A DNA stretch of 64,000 nt, taken from NCBI GenBank assembly GCA_016795065.1, contig JAEUIU010000078.1, positions 18,005 to 82,004 on the forward strand. The letters run 5' to 3'. Numbering within the stretch: position 1 is the first letter of the stretch; the number at the start of each line of letters is the position of its first letter. This document shows, piece after piece, positions 56,610-63,450 of the stretch. The notes beneath the pieces are model-generated. The model had not been told where the DNA came from. It ran no database searches and was given only the letters and a program-made list of their open reading frames with translations. The stretch is from Phycisphaerae bacterium. GTDB taxonomy: Bacteria > Planctomycetota > Phycisphaerae > Phycisphaerales > SM1A02. A program made the position numbers and the translations under genes.

Positions 56610-58136
56610 TCAGGCCGAGGGGCGGGGCGCGGCGTCGACTCCAGCGGCGAGGTGCATGATCCGCTCTTCCGTCATTTCGCCCTCGCCTACGACTCCGACA
56701 GTACGTCCCTGTCGCATCACCACGATCCGGTGACAGAGACCTAACAGTTCGGGCAACTCGCTTGAGATCACCAGGCAGGCAAGTCCCTGGGAGGCGAGTT
56801 CGGCGATGAGCCTGTACATCTCGCGCTTGGCCCCGAGGTCGATGCCCCTGGTGGGTTCGTCGAGGATGACGATCCTCGGATTTGCGTCAAGCCACTTGGC
56901 GACGGCGAACTTCTGCTGATTGCCGCCCGACAGCGTCCGAATCGGGGCGGTGATGTCAGGGGCACGAATGGCGAGGCGATCGACCCAGCGCCGGGCAGCA
57001 GACTGTTCGCGGGCAGTATTGGGGAAGAACCGCCCATACGCGCCGAGGTGGGCTAGCGTGACGTTCGCGACGCAGGACATGTCCAGATGGACGCCGCGTC
57101 CCTTGCGGTCCTCGGAGACGTATGCCACTCCCGTTGCCAGTGCCTCACGGGGATCACGGAATGAGACGTCCAGCCCGAACACCCGCACTTGGCCCCGGCC
57201 GACGTCCCGGAGGCCCACCACGGCCTCGGCGCTCTCGGTTCGTCCGCTGCCGACGAGGCCAGCGAGACCGACAATCTCCCCAGGAGCCACCGTGAGGGAA
57301 ACGTCGAAGACGGTCGGCTCGACGCAGAGGGACCGGAGCTCGAGCGCCGGCGCCACATCGACAGGTGGCAAACGCTTTGGAGGGAAGACATCCGAAAGCT
57401 CGCGGCCCACCATGAGCGAGGCGAGCGATGACTCGCTCGTGTCGCGGGGCAAGAGCGTCGTGACGAGCTTCCCGTCGCGCAAGACCGAGATACGCGTGCA
57501 AAGGGCCAGGACCTCGGGCAGAAGGTGCGAGATATAGACGATGGAGACGCCGCTTGCGGCCAGCCGGCGGATGAGCGAAAAGAGAGCCTTGGTCTCGCGA
57601 GCGGAGAGGACGGCCGTGGGCTCGTCCATTATGAGGAAGGTGGCGTCGGCGGCCAGGGCCTTGGCGATCTCGACGAGCTGCTGCTCAGCCACGGAAAGCC
57701 GCTCGACAACCGCACCCGGATCGACACTGGCGCCGACATGGACCAGGAGCGATGCCGCTAGAGCCTCCATCCTGCGTCGTCGAACGAATCCCATCGTTCG
57801 GGGCTCCCTGCCAAGAAAGATGTTCTCGGCGACCGTAAGCGAGCCGACGAGATTCAGTTCCTGGTGGATCATGGCGATGCCCAGGGCATTGGCTTCGGCT
57901 ACTGATCCGACGGAGACCGTTCGGCCACCCACCCGGACTGCGCCAGCGTCTGGCTTCAAGAGGCCCGCGAGTATCCGCATGAGTGTTGACTTGCCCGCGC
58001 CGTTCTCGCCGATGAGGCCATGGACCTCACCCTTTCCGAATGCGAGCGTGACGCCATCCAGTGCCCGGGTAGCGGGAAAGTCCTTGATGATGCCATCGAC
58101 CTCGACCGCCACCTGGGGCGGTTCGACCGGACGCAT
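56610..58136 (-). CDS. rbsA: Ribose-type ABC transporter, double ATPase subunit
   Basis: The 508-aa ATPase has two nucleotide-binding domains in one chain. Domain 1 has GENGAGKSTL (Walker A), LSVAEQQLVEIAKAL (signature) and LIMDEPTAVL (Walker B). Domain 2 has a degenerate Walker A (GLAGLVGSGRTE), TLSGGNQQKFAVAKWL and VILDEPTRGID, as usual in RbsA/XylG proteins. The start at ATG 58136 is supported by GGGAG five bases upstream and gives the normal family length; an open frame continues to 58316. It is the first gene of the operon. A tRNA gene and the integron array lie directly upstream. Confidence 0.92.
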   Translation of the reverse strand: MRPVEPPQVAVEVDGIIKDFPATRALDGVTLAFGKGEVHGLIGENGAGKSTLMRILAGLLKPDAGAVRVGGRTVSVGSVAEANALGIAMIHQELNLVGSLTVAENIFLGREPRTMGFVRRRRMEALAASLLVHVGASVDPGAVVERLSVAEQQLVEIAKALAADATFLIMDEPTAVLSARETKALFSLIRRLAASGVSIVYISHLLPEVLALCTRISVLRDGKLVTTLLPRDTSESSLASLMVGRELSDVFPPKRLPPVDVAPALELRSLCVEPTVFDVSLTVAPGEIVGLAGLVGSGRTESAEAVVGLRDVGRGQVRVFGLDVSFRDPREALATGVAYVSEDRKGRGVHLDMSCVANVTLAHLGAYGRFFPNTAREQSAARRWVDRLAIRAPDITAPIRTLSGGNQQKFAVAKWLDANPRIVILDEPTRGIDLGAKREMYRLIAELASQGLACLVISSELPELLGLCHRIVVMRQGRTVGVVGEGEMTEERIMHLAAGVDAAPRPSA

Positions 58137-58270
58137 GAACACTCCCGAGCGGGGCAACGACATCGCAGACGGAAGATAGCGGGAACCCGCGCTGCCTGCG
58201 AGCAGAGGGTATCCTCGTGGATGGCCCACGGCGCTGGGGGATGCTCCGCCGGAGTGCGAAGCGCTGTGCC

Positions 58271-58344
58271 GGGACGGTAGCTCAGCGGCCAAGAGCCAGC
58301 GACTCATAATCGCCAAGACGTGGGTTCGAATCCCACCCGTCCCA
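58271..58344 (+). tRNA. tRNA with anticodon CAT (Met elongator or Ile2)
   Basis: The cloverleaf has acceptor GGGACGG / CCGTCCC with A as discriminator, D-arm GCTC...GAGC, anticodon loop CTCATAA, and T-arm GTGGG-TTCGAAT-CCCAC. The anticodon stem has one A-C mismatch at its base. CAT can be elongator Met or, if modified to lysidine, Ile2; the sequence alone does not settle it. It is not an initiator by its paired acceptor end. It sits 45 bases from the distal end of the integron array. Confidence 0.9.
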
Positions 58345-58389
58345 TTCCTCCCGGCAGCGACGGCGCGCTTCGGGAACGAACCCGTCTCA

Positions 58390-58449
58390 GTCGAACCGCG
58401 TTCGGCGCTTCGCGCAGTGGCAGGTTGCGGAAGGCGCGAATCGTTAGGC
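58390..58449 (-). repeat. Putative short attC at the distal end of the array
   Basis: On the minus strand GCCTAAC (R'', 58449-58443) is followed by GCGCCTTCCGC, a loop, GCGAAGCGC and GTTCGAC (R'-like, 58396-58390). The inner arms pair over 9 bp with two extra bases in the L'' arm. Total length is 60 bp, the classical attC size, but its sequence is unrelated to the 104-bp family. The R' box has one mismatch to GTTRRRY. The UPF0489 stop codon TAA is part of R''. Confidence 0.5.
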
Positions 58450-59205
58450 GTCGCTTCTCACGTAGGACTCGAGCACACGCAGAAGACGATCCGCCTTGAG
58501 TGGCGAATAGCCCGGTGAACGGGCAATGATGAGATGGGTCGGCGGGGCGCAGAGGCGAAAGTCCTTGGTGCGCACGAGTCGCAAGGGGATCGCAGGCTCG
58601 AATGCAAGCGGCGGATGATCAGCTAGGCGTTTGGGCGAGTCCAGGGGAATCGGCGCGAATCGCTTGAGCTGGATCGAGTCCGCCGCGATGTCGTTCCCGC
58701 GAAGGTAGATGTTGGGGATGTCGTGGTAGCTGGGTCGGAGATCGTCGTGATGGACGTACGTCAGTGTTCGAAACCAGCGACATGCTGCAGCAAACGCAAG
58801 CCAAGATGATGAGTTGAGGCCACTTCGGTCTCCACAGGGAGGATCATCGCGATCCTCGGCGTCACGATTCAGCATCTGGCAGCAGACCGTGTGATGGGAT
58901 TGCGTTCCCATGCCAAAGTCGGCGTGGGCGTCAGCATGGACAAAGTCAAACGGCTTGACCAAGCGGCCAGACCTGACAAGGTCGCGCAGATAGTCGAACG
59001 CGGAAACGTGTTCTTCGACCACGATTCCTGAAGTTGGCGAACTCCGGGAGAGTCGGCACCGCTCCTCCAGCCAAAGAGAAAGCTCCTCTTCGCTCCACAT
59101 GGCGGTGGCGTCATCGTCGGGGCGAATGTCGGGATCTCCGCCGGTCTTGATCGGCGTCACGAAGAGGTCGAGGTCGATGTCGAGTACCAGCAAGGAGGTG
59201 GGCAT
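58444..59205 (-). CDS. UPF0489-family protein, most distal cassette gene
   Basis: The 253-aa cytoplasmic protein starts MPTSLLVLDIDLDLFVTP and contains DFVHADAHADFG. These Asp/His clusters resemble the metal-binding motifs of UPF0489, a family distantly related to arginase/deacetylase folds. The enzymatic role is unknown. The gene reads in cassette orientation. Its stop codon lies inside an R''-type GCCTAAC box, and a truncated attC lies just upstream of its start, so it fits one cassette. No promoter is seen in the short leader. Confidence 0.68.
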   Translation of the reverse strand: MPTSLLVLDIDLDLFVTPIKTGGDPDIRPDDDATAMWSEEELSLWLEERCRLSRSSPTSGIVVEEHVSAFDYLRDLVRSGRLVKPFDFVHADAHADFGMGTQSHHTVCCQMLNRDAEDRDDPPCGDRSGLNSSSWLAFAAACRWFRTLTYVHHDDLRPSYHDIPNIYLRGNDIAADSIQLKRFAPIPLDSPKRLADHPPLAFEPAIPLRLVRTKDFRLCAPPTHLIIARSPGYSPLKADRLLRVLESYVRSDA

Positions 59206-59253
59206 CCGGTGAGCGGGCAGGGTGGTTACGTCGACATGAGCGCTAAGTTAGGC
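59200..59253 (-). repeat. Truncated attC site
   Basis: GTTAGGC at 59247-59253 is preceded by TCGACATGAGCGCTAA, a clear relative of the R''/L'' half of the 104-bp attC family. The central palindrome is missing. The other half may survive only as GCTCACCGG (minus strand), which resembles GCTCACGG of the intact sites and runs into the start codon of the UPF0489 gene. It is probably a deletion derivative. Confidence 0.5.
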
Positions 59254-59443
59254 AGTCGAGAATGTGCCAGCGCGATCGTGGTCGGTGCCCGATTGGTCGT
59301 GTCCGCCTGGCTACAGGGACCAATCCTACGATCGTTCGGCCCACGCCAGTGCTCGACGATGTTGCGGGCGACGATCGGAGGCGGTTTGGTGTGTTCCCTC
59401 TCAAAGTCGGCCCTTCGATGCCTGAATCCCGAGCCAATCGGAT

Positions 59444-59540
59444 CGTCTACGCGACTGTGGGCCACGTGGCACGTGCGGGTTGGCAGGGCCGAAGCGTCAG
59501 CCATCCACCTCGTGCGGTTGGTTGTAGGGGCCGGTCTAGC
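59444..59540 (-). repeat. Strongly degenerate attC-like segment
   Basis: The length (97 bp) and position after the stop of the lipoprotein-like gene fit an attC. GTCTAGC at 59534-59540 and GTCTACG at 59445-59451 could be decayed R'' and R' boxes. CCACGTGGCACGTGCGGG recalls the inner stem GCCGCACGCACGTGCGGC. Similarity is partial, so this is an inference. The 190 bases to its left (59254-59443) hold no convincing gene, only a 64-codon Arg/Ser-rich frame. Confidence 0.35.
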
Positions 59541-60018
59541 GGTTCAGCCCGGGCGCCGACTGACGCAGCGATTCAGGAGACTGAACCGAGGTGACGATGA
59601 AATAGGTCTGAAACTGCCAGAGTGCTTGCTGCTGCGGGACGCCGTCCGCCTCGGACACCTCGGGCGGTACGCCGATCCAGCGGCCGGATTCGTAGCCCGA
59701 GAGTCGGCAACGGGCTCCAACTGGAAGGGAGAGATTGTCGAGCCAGATCTCTCGCGGCGGATCGCAAGCGAGCCCGTTTATCGTGTCGACGCGCAAGGTG
59801 GAACTCCCAACCTTGCCGGAGTCGGCACGAACGCCTTCGATACGGAGGAAAGTGCCGATTCGATGGTCAAGTCGGCCGACGGGCGCACCGTGTTCTTCCG
59901 ATGGTCTAGGCGCCGTAGCACAACCTCCCGTGAGGAGGGCGCAGAATGCGGCCGAACAAATCTTCTGGGGTCTCTTCTGGAGTCTCTTCTGGAGTCTCTT
60001 CTGGGGTCTCAAGTGCAC
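59536..60018 (-). CDS. Cassette gene for a putative lipoprotein
   Basis: No family recognised; about 160 aa. A basic leader encoded by 12-bp repeats (LQKR units) precedes a hydrophobic stretch and a lipobox-like ALLTGGC, suggesting export and lipidation. The rest includes LPVGARCRLSGYESGRWIGV, compatible with a small beta-rich domain. The start is uncertain: GTG at 60018 or TTG at 60012, the latter with AGGAG five bases upstream. An ATG further out lies inside the attC and is unlikely. It reads in cassette orientation. Confidence 0.6.
   Translation of the reverse strand: MHLRPQKRLQKRLQKRPQKICSAAFCALLTGGCATAPRPSEEHGAPVGRLDHRIGTFLRIEGVRADSGKVGSSTLRVDTINGLACDPPREIWLDNLSLPVGARCRLSGYESGRWIGVPPEVSEADGVPQQQALWQFQTYFIVTSVQSPESLRQSAPGLNR
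59961..60008 (+). repeat. Four tandem 12-bp repeats
   Basis: Four consecutive units TCTTCTGG(A/G)GTC occur at 59961, 59973, 59985 and 59997. On the minus strand they encode PQKR-LQKR-LQKR-PQKR-like basic residues at the start of the lipoprotein-like protein. Being a multiple of three, copy-number change would lengthen or shorten the leader in frame. Confidence 0.9.
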
Positions 60019-60032
60019 TCCTGTTGTGGTCT

Positions 60033-60136
60033 CGCTGACCACCGTGAGCCGAACCGCACGCACGTGCGGCTGACACTATGCGAATGGCAACCATGGTATC
60101 AAGCACACGCGTGGAGGCTTGAGCGATACGTTAGCC
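60033..60136 (-). repeat. attC site (104-bp family), R' box mutated
   Basis: R'' reads GGCTAAC (minus strand, 60136-60130) and is canonical. R' at 60039-60033 reads GTCAGCG instead of GTTRRRY. The flanks ACCGTGAG and TTGAGCGATAC match the family, but the central part has diverged most among the six sites. Confidence 0.85.
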
Positions 60137-60149
60137 AGTCTTGCCAAGG

Positions 60150-60425
60150 CGACGGATCGACTTTTGAGGCTTGCTTCAGGCAAGATCGCAGTTGCCTGAA
60201 GATGCAGTCACATCTGCGGCGTCGTGCCCAGTGCCTGGGAAAGAAGCCCGGCGATCTCGGCAGTGATGCCGCGTCGGCCCCGCGTGATCTCGTTCACCCG
60301 CTGGAGCGGTACGCCGAGGTGCTCGGCGAACCCGATTTGGGTAACGCCGAGAGGCCTGAGGAATTCCTAGAAGGAGGTTTTCGCCGGGAGGACTGGGCGT
60401 GCGGTTGGTGGGGTTCTTGGCGTTC
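60150..60425 (-). pseudogene. Decayed HigA-type antitoxin (XRE family)
   Basis: The minus strand encodes an antitoxin-like sequence in pieces. AKNPTNRTPSPPGENLLL is in one frame. After a frame change near 60365, EFLRPLGVTQIGFAEHLGVP then LQRVNEITRGRRGITAEIAG follow as a helix-turn-helix. A stop at 60208-60210 replaces the Trp usual in the LGTTPEFWLNLQ-type segment, after which LHLQATAILPEAS continues in the same frame. No start codon remains. The order (toxin first, antitoxin second) is that of higBA. It reads in cassette orientation. Confidence 0.75.
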
Positions 60426-60437
60426 CCAGGTGTGGTA

Positions 60438-60709
60438 CTAGAGGGTGCGAATGTTCAGCGCGTTGCCGGAATCCCAGCGGAAGACGCTGCGCCAGGGGTC
60501 GTTGATCCGGATCGACCAGAAGGTCCGGAGATCGATCCTGAGCGGCACAAGCCGGATTCCGGGAAGAGTGCGGAAGTCCGAGATACGTGCGGCAGTGAGG
60601 CGATCGAGCTTGCGGAGCGCAGGCCTGACCAGGTCTGGGGCAACCGCGGTAGCCGATTGCGACTGTTGCGGAACCGCACGGTGTAGCGGTCGCCGAAGGA
60701 GGCGATCAA
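60438..60709 (-). pseudogene. Decayed HigB-type toxin (RelE superfamily)
   Basis: A HigB-like sequence is split over two frames. LIASFGDRYTVRF...RLPQ starts at a TTG at 60709. After a one-base shift near 60636, DLVRPALRKLDRLTAARISD, then WSIRINDPWRSVFRWDSGNA follow. A stop falls two codons before the conserved final Tyr-His. With the adjacent broken antitoxin this is a dead toxin-antitoxin module, unless the shift is a sequencing error. Confidence 0.75.
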
Positions 60710-60791
60710 CTCGCCGATTGCACCGCCTTGCACGCCAGGTGTGCAACATCGGCGTTCTCGGATTTCGGGATCGGGGACCGACGCCTGATCT

Positions 60792-60894
60792 GGCCGACGA
60801 CCGTGAGTTGTGCCGCACGTGCGTGCTGCCGAGGCCGTAGGCCTCGCACAGGAGTGTAACGCACGTGGGTGTCGGCATGAGCGATGCGTTAGAC
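60792..60894 (-). repeat. attC site (104-bp family), R' box mutated
   Basis: R'' reads GTCTAAC (minus strand, 60894-60888). R' at 60798-60792 reads GTCGGCC, with the third base changed. The inner hairpin GAGGCC-GTA-GGCCTC is intact, and L boxes match the family. Confidence 0.9.
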
Positions 60895-60909
60895 GGACCC
60901 TGCCCACGC

Positions 60910-60951
60910 TTGACAGCGGTAGCACAGATGTCATACTTCCCACACTGGAGG
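60910..60951 (+). promoter_or_regulatory. Sigma-70-type promoter and ribosome-binding site for the AbrB/Doc genes
   Basis: TTGACA at 60910-60915, a 17-base spacer, and ATACTT at 60933-60938 form a near-consensus promoter on the plus strand. GGAGG at 60947-60951 lies four bases before the antitoxin ATG. The reversed toxin-antitoxin genes therefore do not depend on the integron promoter. Confidence 0.78.
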
Positions 60952-60955
60952 CCCT

Positions 60956-61183
60956 ATGGTGCGGCAAGTGACCGTTCGTCAGGTTGGCGGCTCGCTCGGA
61001 GCGACGCTGCCTAAGGAAATCGCAGACCGGTTGCGGCTGGCCGCTGGTGACCGGCTCTTCGTGACGGAGACGGAGCGGGGGATCCTGCTGTCCCCGTTCG
61101 ATCCCGAGGTCGAGAAGCAGCTTGCAGTTGCGGGAAAGCTGGCCAAGAAGCACCGGCACGCCCTCCGAGAGCTCGCCAGGTGA
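60956..61183 (+). CDS. AbrB/MazE-type antitoxin
   Basis: The 75-aa antitoxin opens with a swapped-hairpin DNA-binding motif: VRQVGGSLGATLPKEIADRL, then AAGDRLFVTETERGILL. The C-terminal basic/helical tail (VAGKLAKKHRHALRELAR) should neutralise the toxin. It reads against cassette orientation from its own promoter at 60910-60938, with GGAGG before the ATG. It overlaps the toxin gene by four bases (GTGA). Such antitoxins usually repress their own operon. Confidence 0.87.
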   Translation: MVRQVTVRQVGGSLGATLPKEIADRLRLAAGDRLFVTETERGILLSPFDPEVEKQLAVAGKLAKKHRHALRELAR

Positions 61184-61599
61184 CGCGGCGAAGGGCGAAG
61201 GAGCCGGTCTGGCTGCTGCGCGCGGTGGCTGAGGCAGTGCACTACGACCAGATTGTCGAGCACGGCGGTCTGCCGGGGCTTCGTGACGAGCCCGGACTGG
61301 AGGCGGCGCTGGCACGGCCACGGAACAAGTGGCTGTACGAGAAGGTTGCGATGCCGGCCCTGGTGACCGCATATGGCTTCGGGATCGCACGATCACACCC
61401 GTTCAACGACGGCAACAAACGAACGGCGCTTTTGGCGATGGCGGTGTTCGCGGAGCGGAACGGCTACAGCATCGAGGCGACCGACCCGGATATCGTGGAG
61501 ACGATCTTGTCGCTTGCGGATGGCAAGCTGTCAGAAGCGGGCCTCAAGGCGTGGGTGGCTTCCAAGCTCAAGCGACGGGGCCGGTCCGGTTCCGTCTAG
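61180..61599 (+). CDS. Doc-type toxin (Fic superfamily)
   Basis: The 139-aa toxin starts at GTG 61180, overlapping the antitoxin stop. The catalytic loop is HPFNDGNKRTALL at residues 73 onward, the Doc form of the Fic motif, with the catalytic His and the phosphate-binding Gly-Asn-Lys-Arg. Doc of phage P1 phosphorylates EF-Tu; the same target is possible but not shown here. Pairing with an AbrB-like rather than a Phd antitoxin is a known mix. The stop codon TAG lies inside the R' box of the attC at 61594. Confidence 0.9.
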   Translation: MTRRRAKEPVWLLRAVAEAVHYDQIVEHGGLPGLRDEPGLEAALARPRNKWLYEKVAMPALVTAYGFGIARSHPFNDGNKRTALLAMAVFAERNGYSIEATDPDIVETILSLADGKLSEAGLKAWVASKLKRRGRSGSV

Positions 61600-61698
61600 C
61601 GACCGTGAGCTATGCCGCACGCACGTGCGGTCGAGGCCGTAGGCCTCGCGACCATGGTACAGCCGCACGTGGGTGTCGGCATGAGCGATACGTTAGGC
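61594..61698 (-). repeat. attC site (104-bp family), R' box mutated and overlapping the doc stop codon
   Basis: R'' reads GCCTAAC (61698-61692, minus strand). R' at 61600-61594 reads GCTAGAC; the second base of the core GTT is changed. The same bases provide the TAG stop of the doc gene on the plus strand. The internal stem GAGGCC-GTA-GGCCTC is intact. Confidence 0.92.
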
Positions 61699-61717
61699 GG
61701 ACTGGAGCTTGAATTGT

Positions 61718-62365
61718 TCACGGCAGTGGCGAAGGGACCGGGAGCGTCCAAAGTGATGGCGGACCGGAGAATCCAATGCCTGCACACGCCGACTTCTCCG
61801 CAGCCAGCCACGCTGAGATCGCGAGTTCGTCCTTGTGAAGTCGAATGAGGTGCAGATACTCGGGCACGTCGGCTGGATCGGCAAGTGAACCGATCCAGGC
61901 CGCGGCTTGCGTTGCCGAAACACTGCGAGACTTTGCCCGGCCAAGTTCGTATGGAACCCAAAGTGAGCCCTTAGTGTTGGGCGTCATGGCGACAAGCACG
62001 TGAGTACAATTGAGTAGGGCGGTCTCGATCAACGATGCGATCGCTAAGGTCGCGGCGGCGCTCGCTGGTGCTGAGTTCAGCGTGCATAGTGTGGGATCTA
62101 GGACATCGAGCCAGTAGCCAAAGCCAGCGTTGTAGGCCAGCCATGCGAGTCGCAAGGCCTGTGCTGAGTCTGATCGGCGATGGGAGATGAAGATGGTGGG
62201 CCAGGGCGGGGCAACCGGTTGAGAGGCGCACAGTCGCTCGTACAGTGCCCGAAGCGAGTCCTCCGATGGCTCGACTCCGTGCCAAAGCTCACGTCCCAAG
62301 GCCGCTGGAGGAAACCGATCTGGCCCCAAGGTGTCGTGGAACTCGCGCGAGTCGTAATAGAGCAT
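61718..62365 (-). CDS. TIR-domain cassette protein
   Basis: The product is 215 aa. Residues 55-170 have a TIR fold signature: TIFISHRRSDSAQALRLAWL (start of strand A and helix), YWLDVLD (strand B region), CTHVLVAMTPN (strand D) and SLWVPYELGRAK, in which W136 and E140 match the Trp/catalytic Glu of NAD-cleaving bacterial TIR domains. The 50-residue N-terminal part is unassigned. The ATG is 13 bases after an R' box, with no promoter of its own. Bacterial TIR proteins often act in phage defence as NADases or cyclic-ADP-ribose producers; no partner sensor lies in the same cassette. Confidence 0.78.
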   Translation of the reverse strand: MLYYDSREFHDTLGPDRFPPAALGRELWHGVEPSEDSLRALYERLCASQPVAPPWPTIFISHRRSDSAQALRLAWLAYNAGFGYWLDVLDPTLCTLNSAPASAAATLAIASLIETALLNCTHVLVAMTPNTKGSLWVPYELGRAKSRSVSATQAAAWIGSLADPADVPEYLHLIRLHKDELAISAWLAAEKSACAGIGFSGPPSLWTLPVPSPLP

Positions 62366-62378
62366 CGGGATGGGTTCC

Positions 62379-62482
62379 GCCTAACGACCGTGAGCTATGC
62401 CGCACGCACGTGCGGCCGAGGCCGTAGGCCTCGCGAAGATGGTAACACGCACGTGCGTGTCGGCATGAGCGATGCGTTAGGC
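62379..62482 (-). repeat. attC site (104-bp family), both boxes canonical
   Basis: R'' is GCCTAAC (62482-62476) and R' is GTTAGGC (62385-62379), both on the minus strand. The outer arms GCTCATGCCG and CGGCATAGC pair with one unpaired base on the R'' side. The inner GAGGCC-GTA-GGCCTC hairpin is present; the segment after it differs from the sites at 63321 and 63919. Confidence 0.95.
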
Positions 62483-62518
62483 CGCTTTCAGGTTGGAGGG
62501 TGTTTGGGGAGGTCTCCG

Positions 62519-63301
62519 CTAAGGCGCTTCCGCGCCAGCTTGTCGGATCTTGATTAGCGCGTGAACGGACATGAGCGGGTCGAAGTCCGCATCGATCGGC
62601 GTGCTCTCCACGCAAGATCCAACGAGACGCTCTTGCGGCCAGAGCACGTCGTGCAGGCCACGGACCACGAAGAACTGCCAATCGTCGACGGGCCAACAAC
62701 TCACAATCAGGTTGATGGAGCCGAATCTGAGGCCGGTCTTGAGACTGCTCTCGGCGAGAGACTTCGTGCTCTCTGCGGGGAAGTCGGCCAACGTGGATGC
62801 CAGCCAGAGTGCCCCTTGAATCCACCAAATGGGCGTAGGGCCAGGAGCCATAGTGAGCGTCACCAGCGTTCGCGCGGGCAGCGTGTCTGAGTGATTGAAG
62901 AGGTGCCGAAACGCGCCAGCCGGCACGACCTTTCGGTAGTTGGACGCATCGTTCAGGAGCCAAGCGACTTTTGCGGCCCACTTGGCGACGAGTGTGCGAT
63001 CGGAAGCCGTCAGATCGCTGGGGGCAAGAGTCGCGTTCAGAAGGCCGCGGATCAAGGGCTGCACGGCTGTTTCCAGGCGGCTCATCCAGCCGTTGTTGCA
63101 GCAGGCGCAAACCTTCCCGTTTCGAAGGCTGTCAAGATCGTGCGAACGGACAGTCAGAACTGTACCGTAAGAAGACTGGTGGGTAGGCGTTACTGCTTGA
63201 TCACGAACGCCGAGCGTGTCGAGAAGCCAACCGGGGATGATGTGCTCCCTCGAGCGATTGTCGTTCGAGAGCGCAACGTCACAGAAGCTGCAGTTGGGCA
63301 T
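62519..63301 (-). CDS. HNH-nuclease-like cassette protein
   Basis: The 260-aa product starts MPNCSFCDVALS. A zinc-ribbon/HNH arrangement is visible: C4-x2-C7, the SREHIIPGW motif with H20, and VCACCNNGWM with C65 and C68. This matches HNH-type proteins with a REHIIP core. The C-terminal 180 residues contain aromatic-rich strands (PIWWIQGALWLAS, DDWQFFVVRGLHD) without a known domain. The ATG lies 20 bases after an R' box and the attC follows 36 bases past the stop. Defence or DNA-processing activity is possible; it is not shown. Confidence 0.75.
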   Translation of the reverse strand: MPNCSFCDVALSNDNRSREHIIPGWLLDTLGVRDQAVTPTHQSSYGTVLTVRSHDLDSLRNGKVCACCNNGWMSRLETAVQPLIRGLLNATLAPSDLTASDRTLVAKWAAKVAWLLNDASNYRKVVPAGAFRHLFNHSDTLPARTLVTLTMAPGPTPIWWIQGALWLASTLADFPAESTKSLAESSLKTGLRFGSINLIVSCWPVDDWQFFVVRGLHDVLWPQERLVGSCVESTPIDADFDPLMSVHALIKIRQAGAEAP

Positions 63302-63320
63302 TGCGAAAATCGCCTCGTCG

Positions 63321-63425
63321 GCCTAACGACCGTGAGCTATGCCGCACGCACGTGCGGCCGAGGCCGTAGGCCTCGCGCCAAGTGTACAGCCGCACGGGCG
63401 TGTCGGCATGAGCGATGCGTTAGCC
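63321..63425 (-). repeat. attC site (104-bp family), both boxes canonical
   Basis: R'' is GGCTAAC (63425-63419) and R' is GTTAGGC (63327-63321). The visible part of the next site to the right is identical to this one over about 75 bases, which suggests recent capture or gene conversion between neighbours. Confidence 0.95.
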
Positions 63426-63450
63426 AGTCCTAAATCGCGATCCATGTCGG

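Noticed and set aside
58200..59260. Genomic island inserted at the CAT tRNA by a phage-type integrase
   Set aside because: No tyrosine integrase or duplicated tRNA 3' end is seen; the attC pattern explains the region better.
59243..59437. A 64-codon frame between two degenerate attC sites
   Set aside because: Its position suits a cassette gene, but the translation is Arg/Ser/Pro-rich without any protein-like feature.
60455..61396. A 313-codon minus-strand frame across two cassettes
   Set aside because: It runs antisense through the toxin-antitoxin genes and an attC; only its last part is real, as a fragment of the decayed HigB.
62289..63110. A 273-codon minus-strand frame
   Set aside because: It is out of frame with the HNH-like gene over most of its length, crosses an attC and is Arg/Ser-rich. 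The HNH frame has motifs and a proper cassette start.
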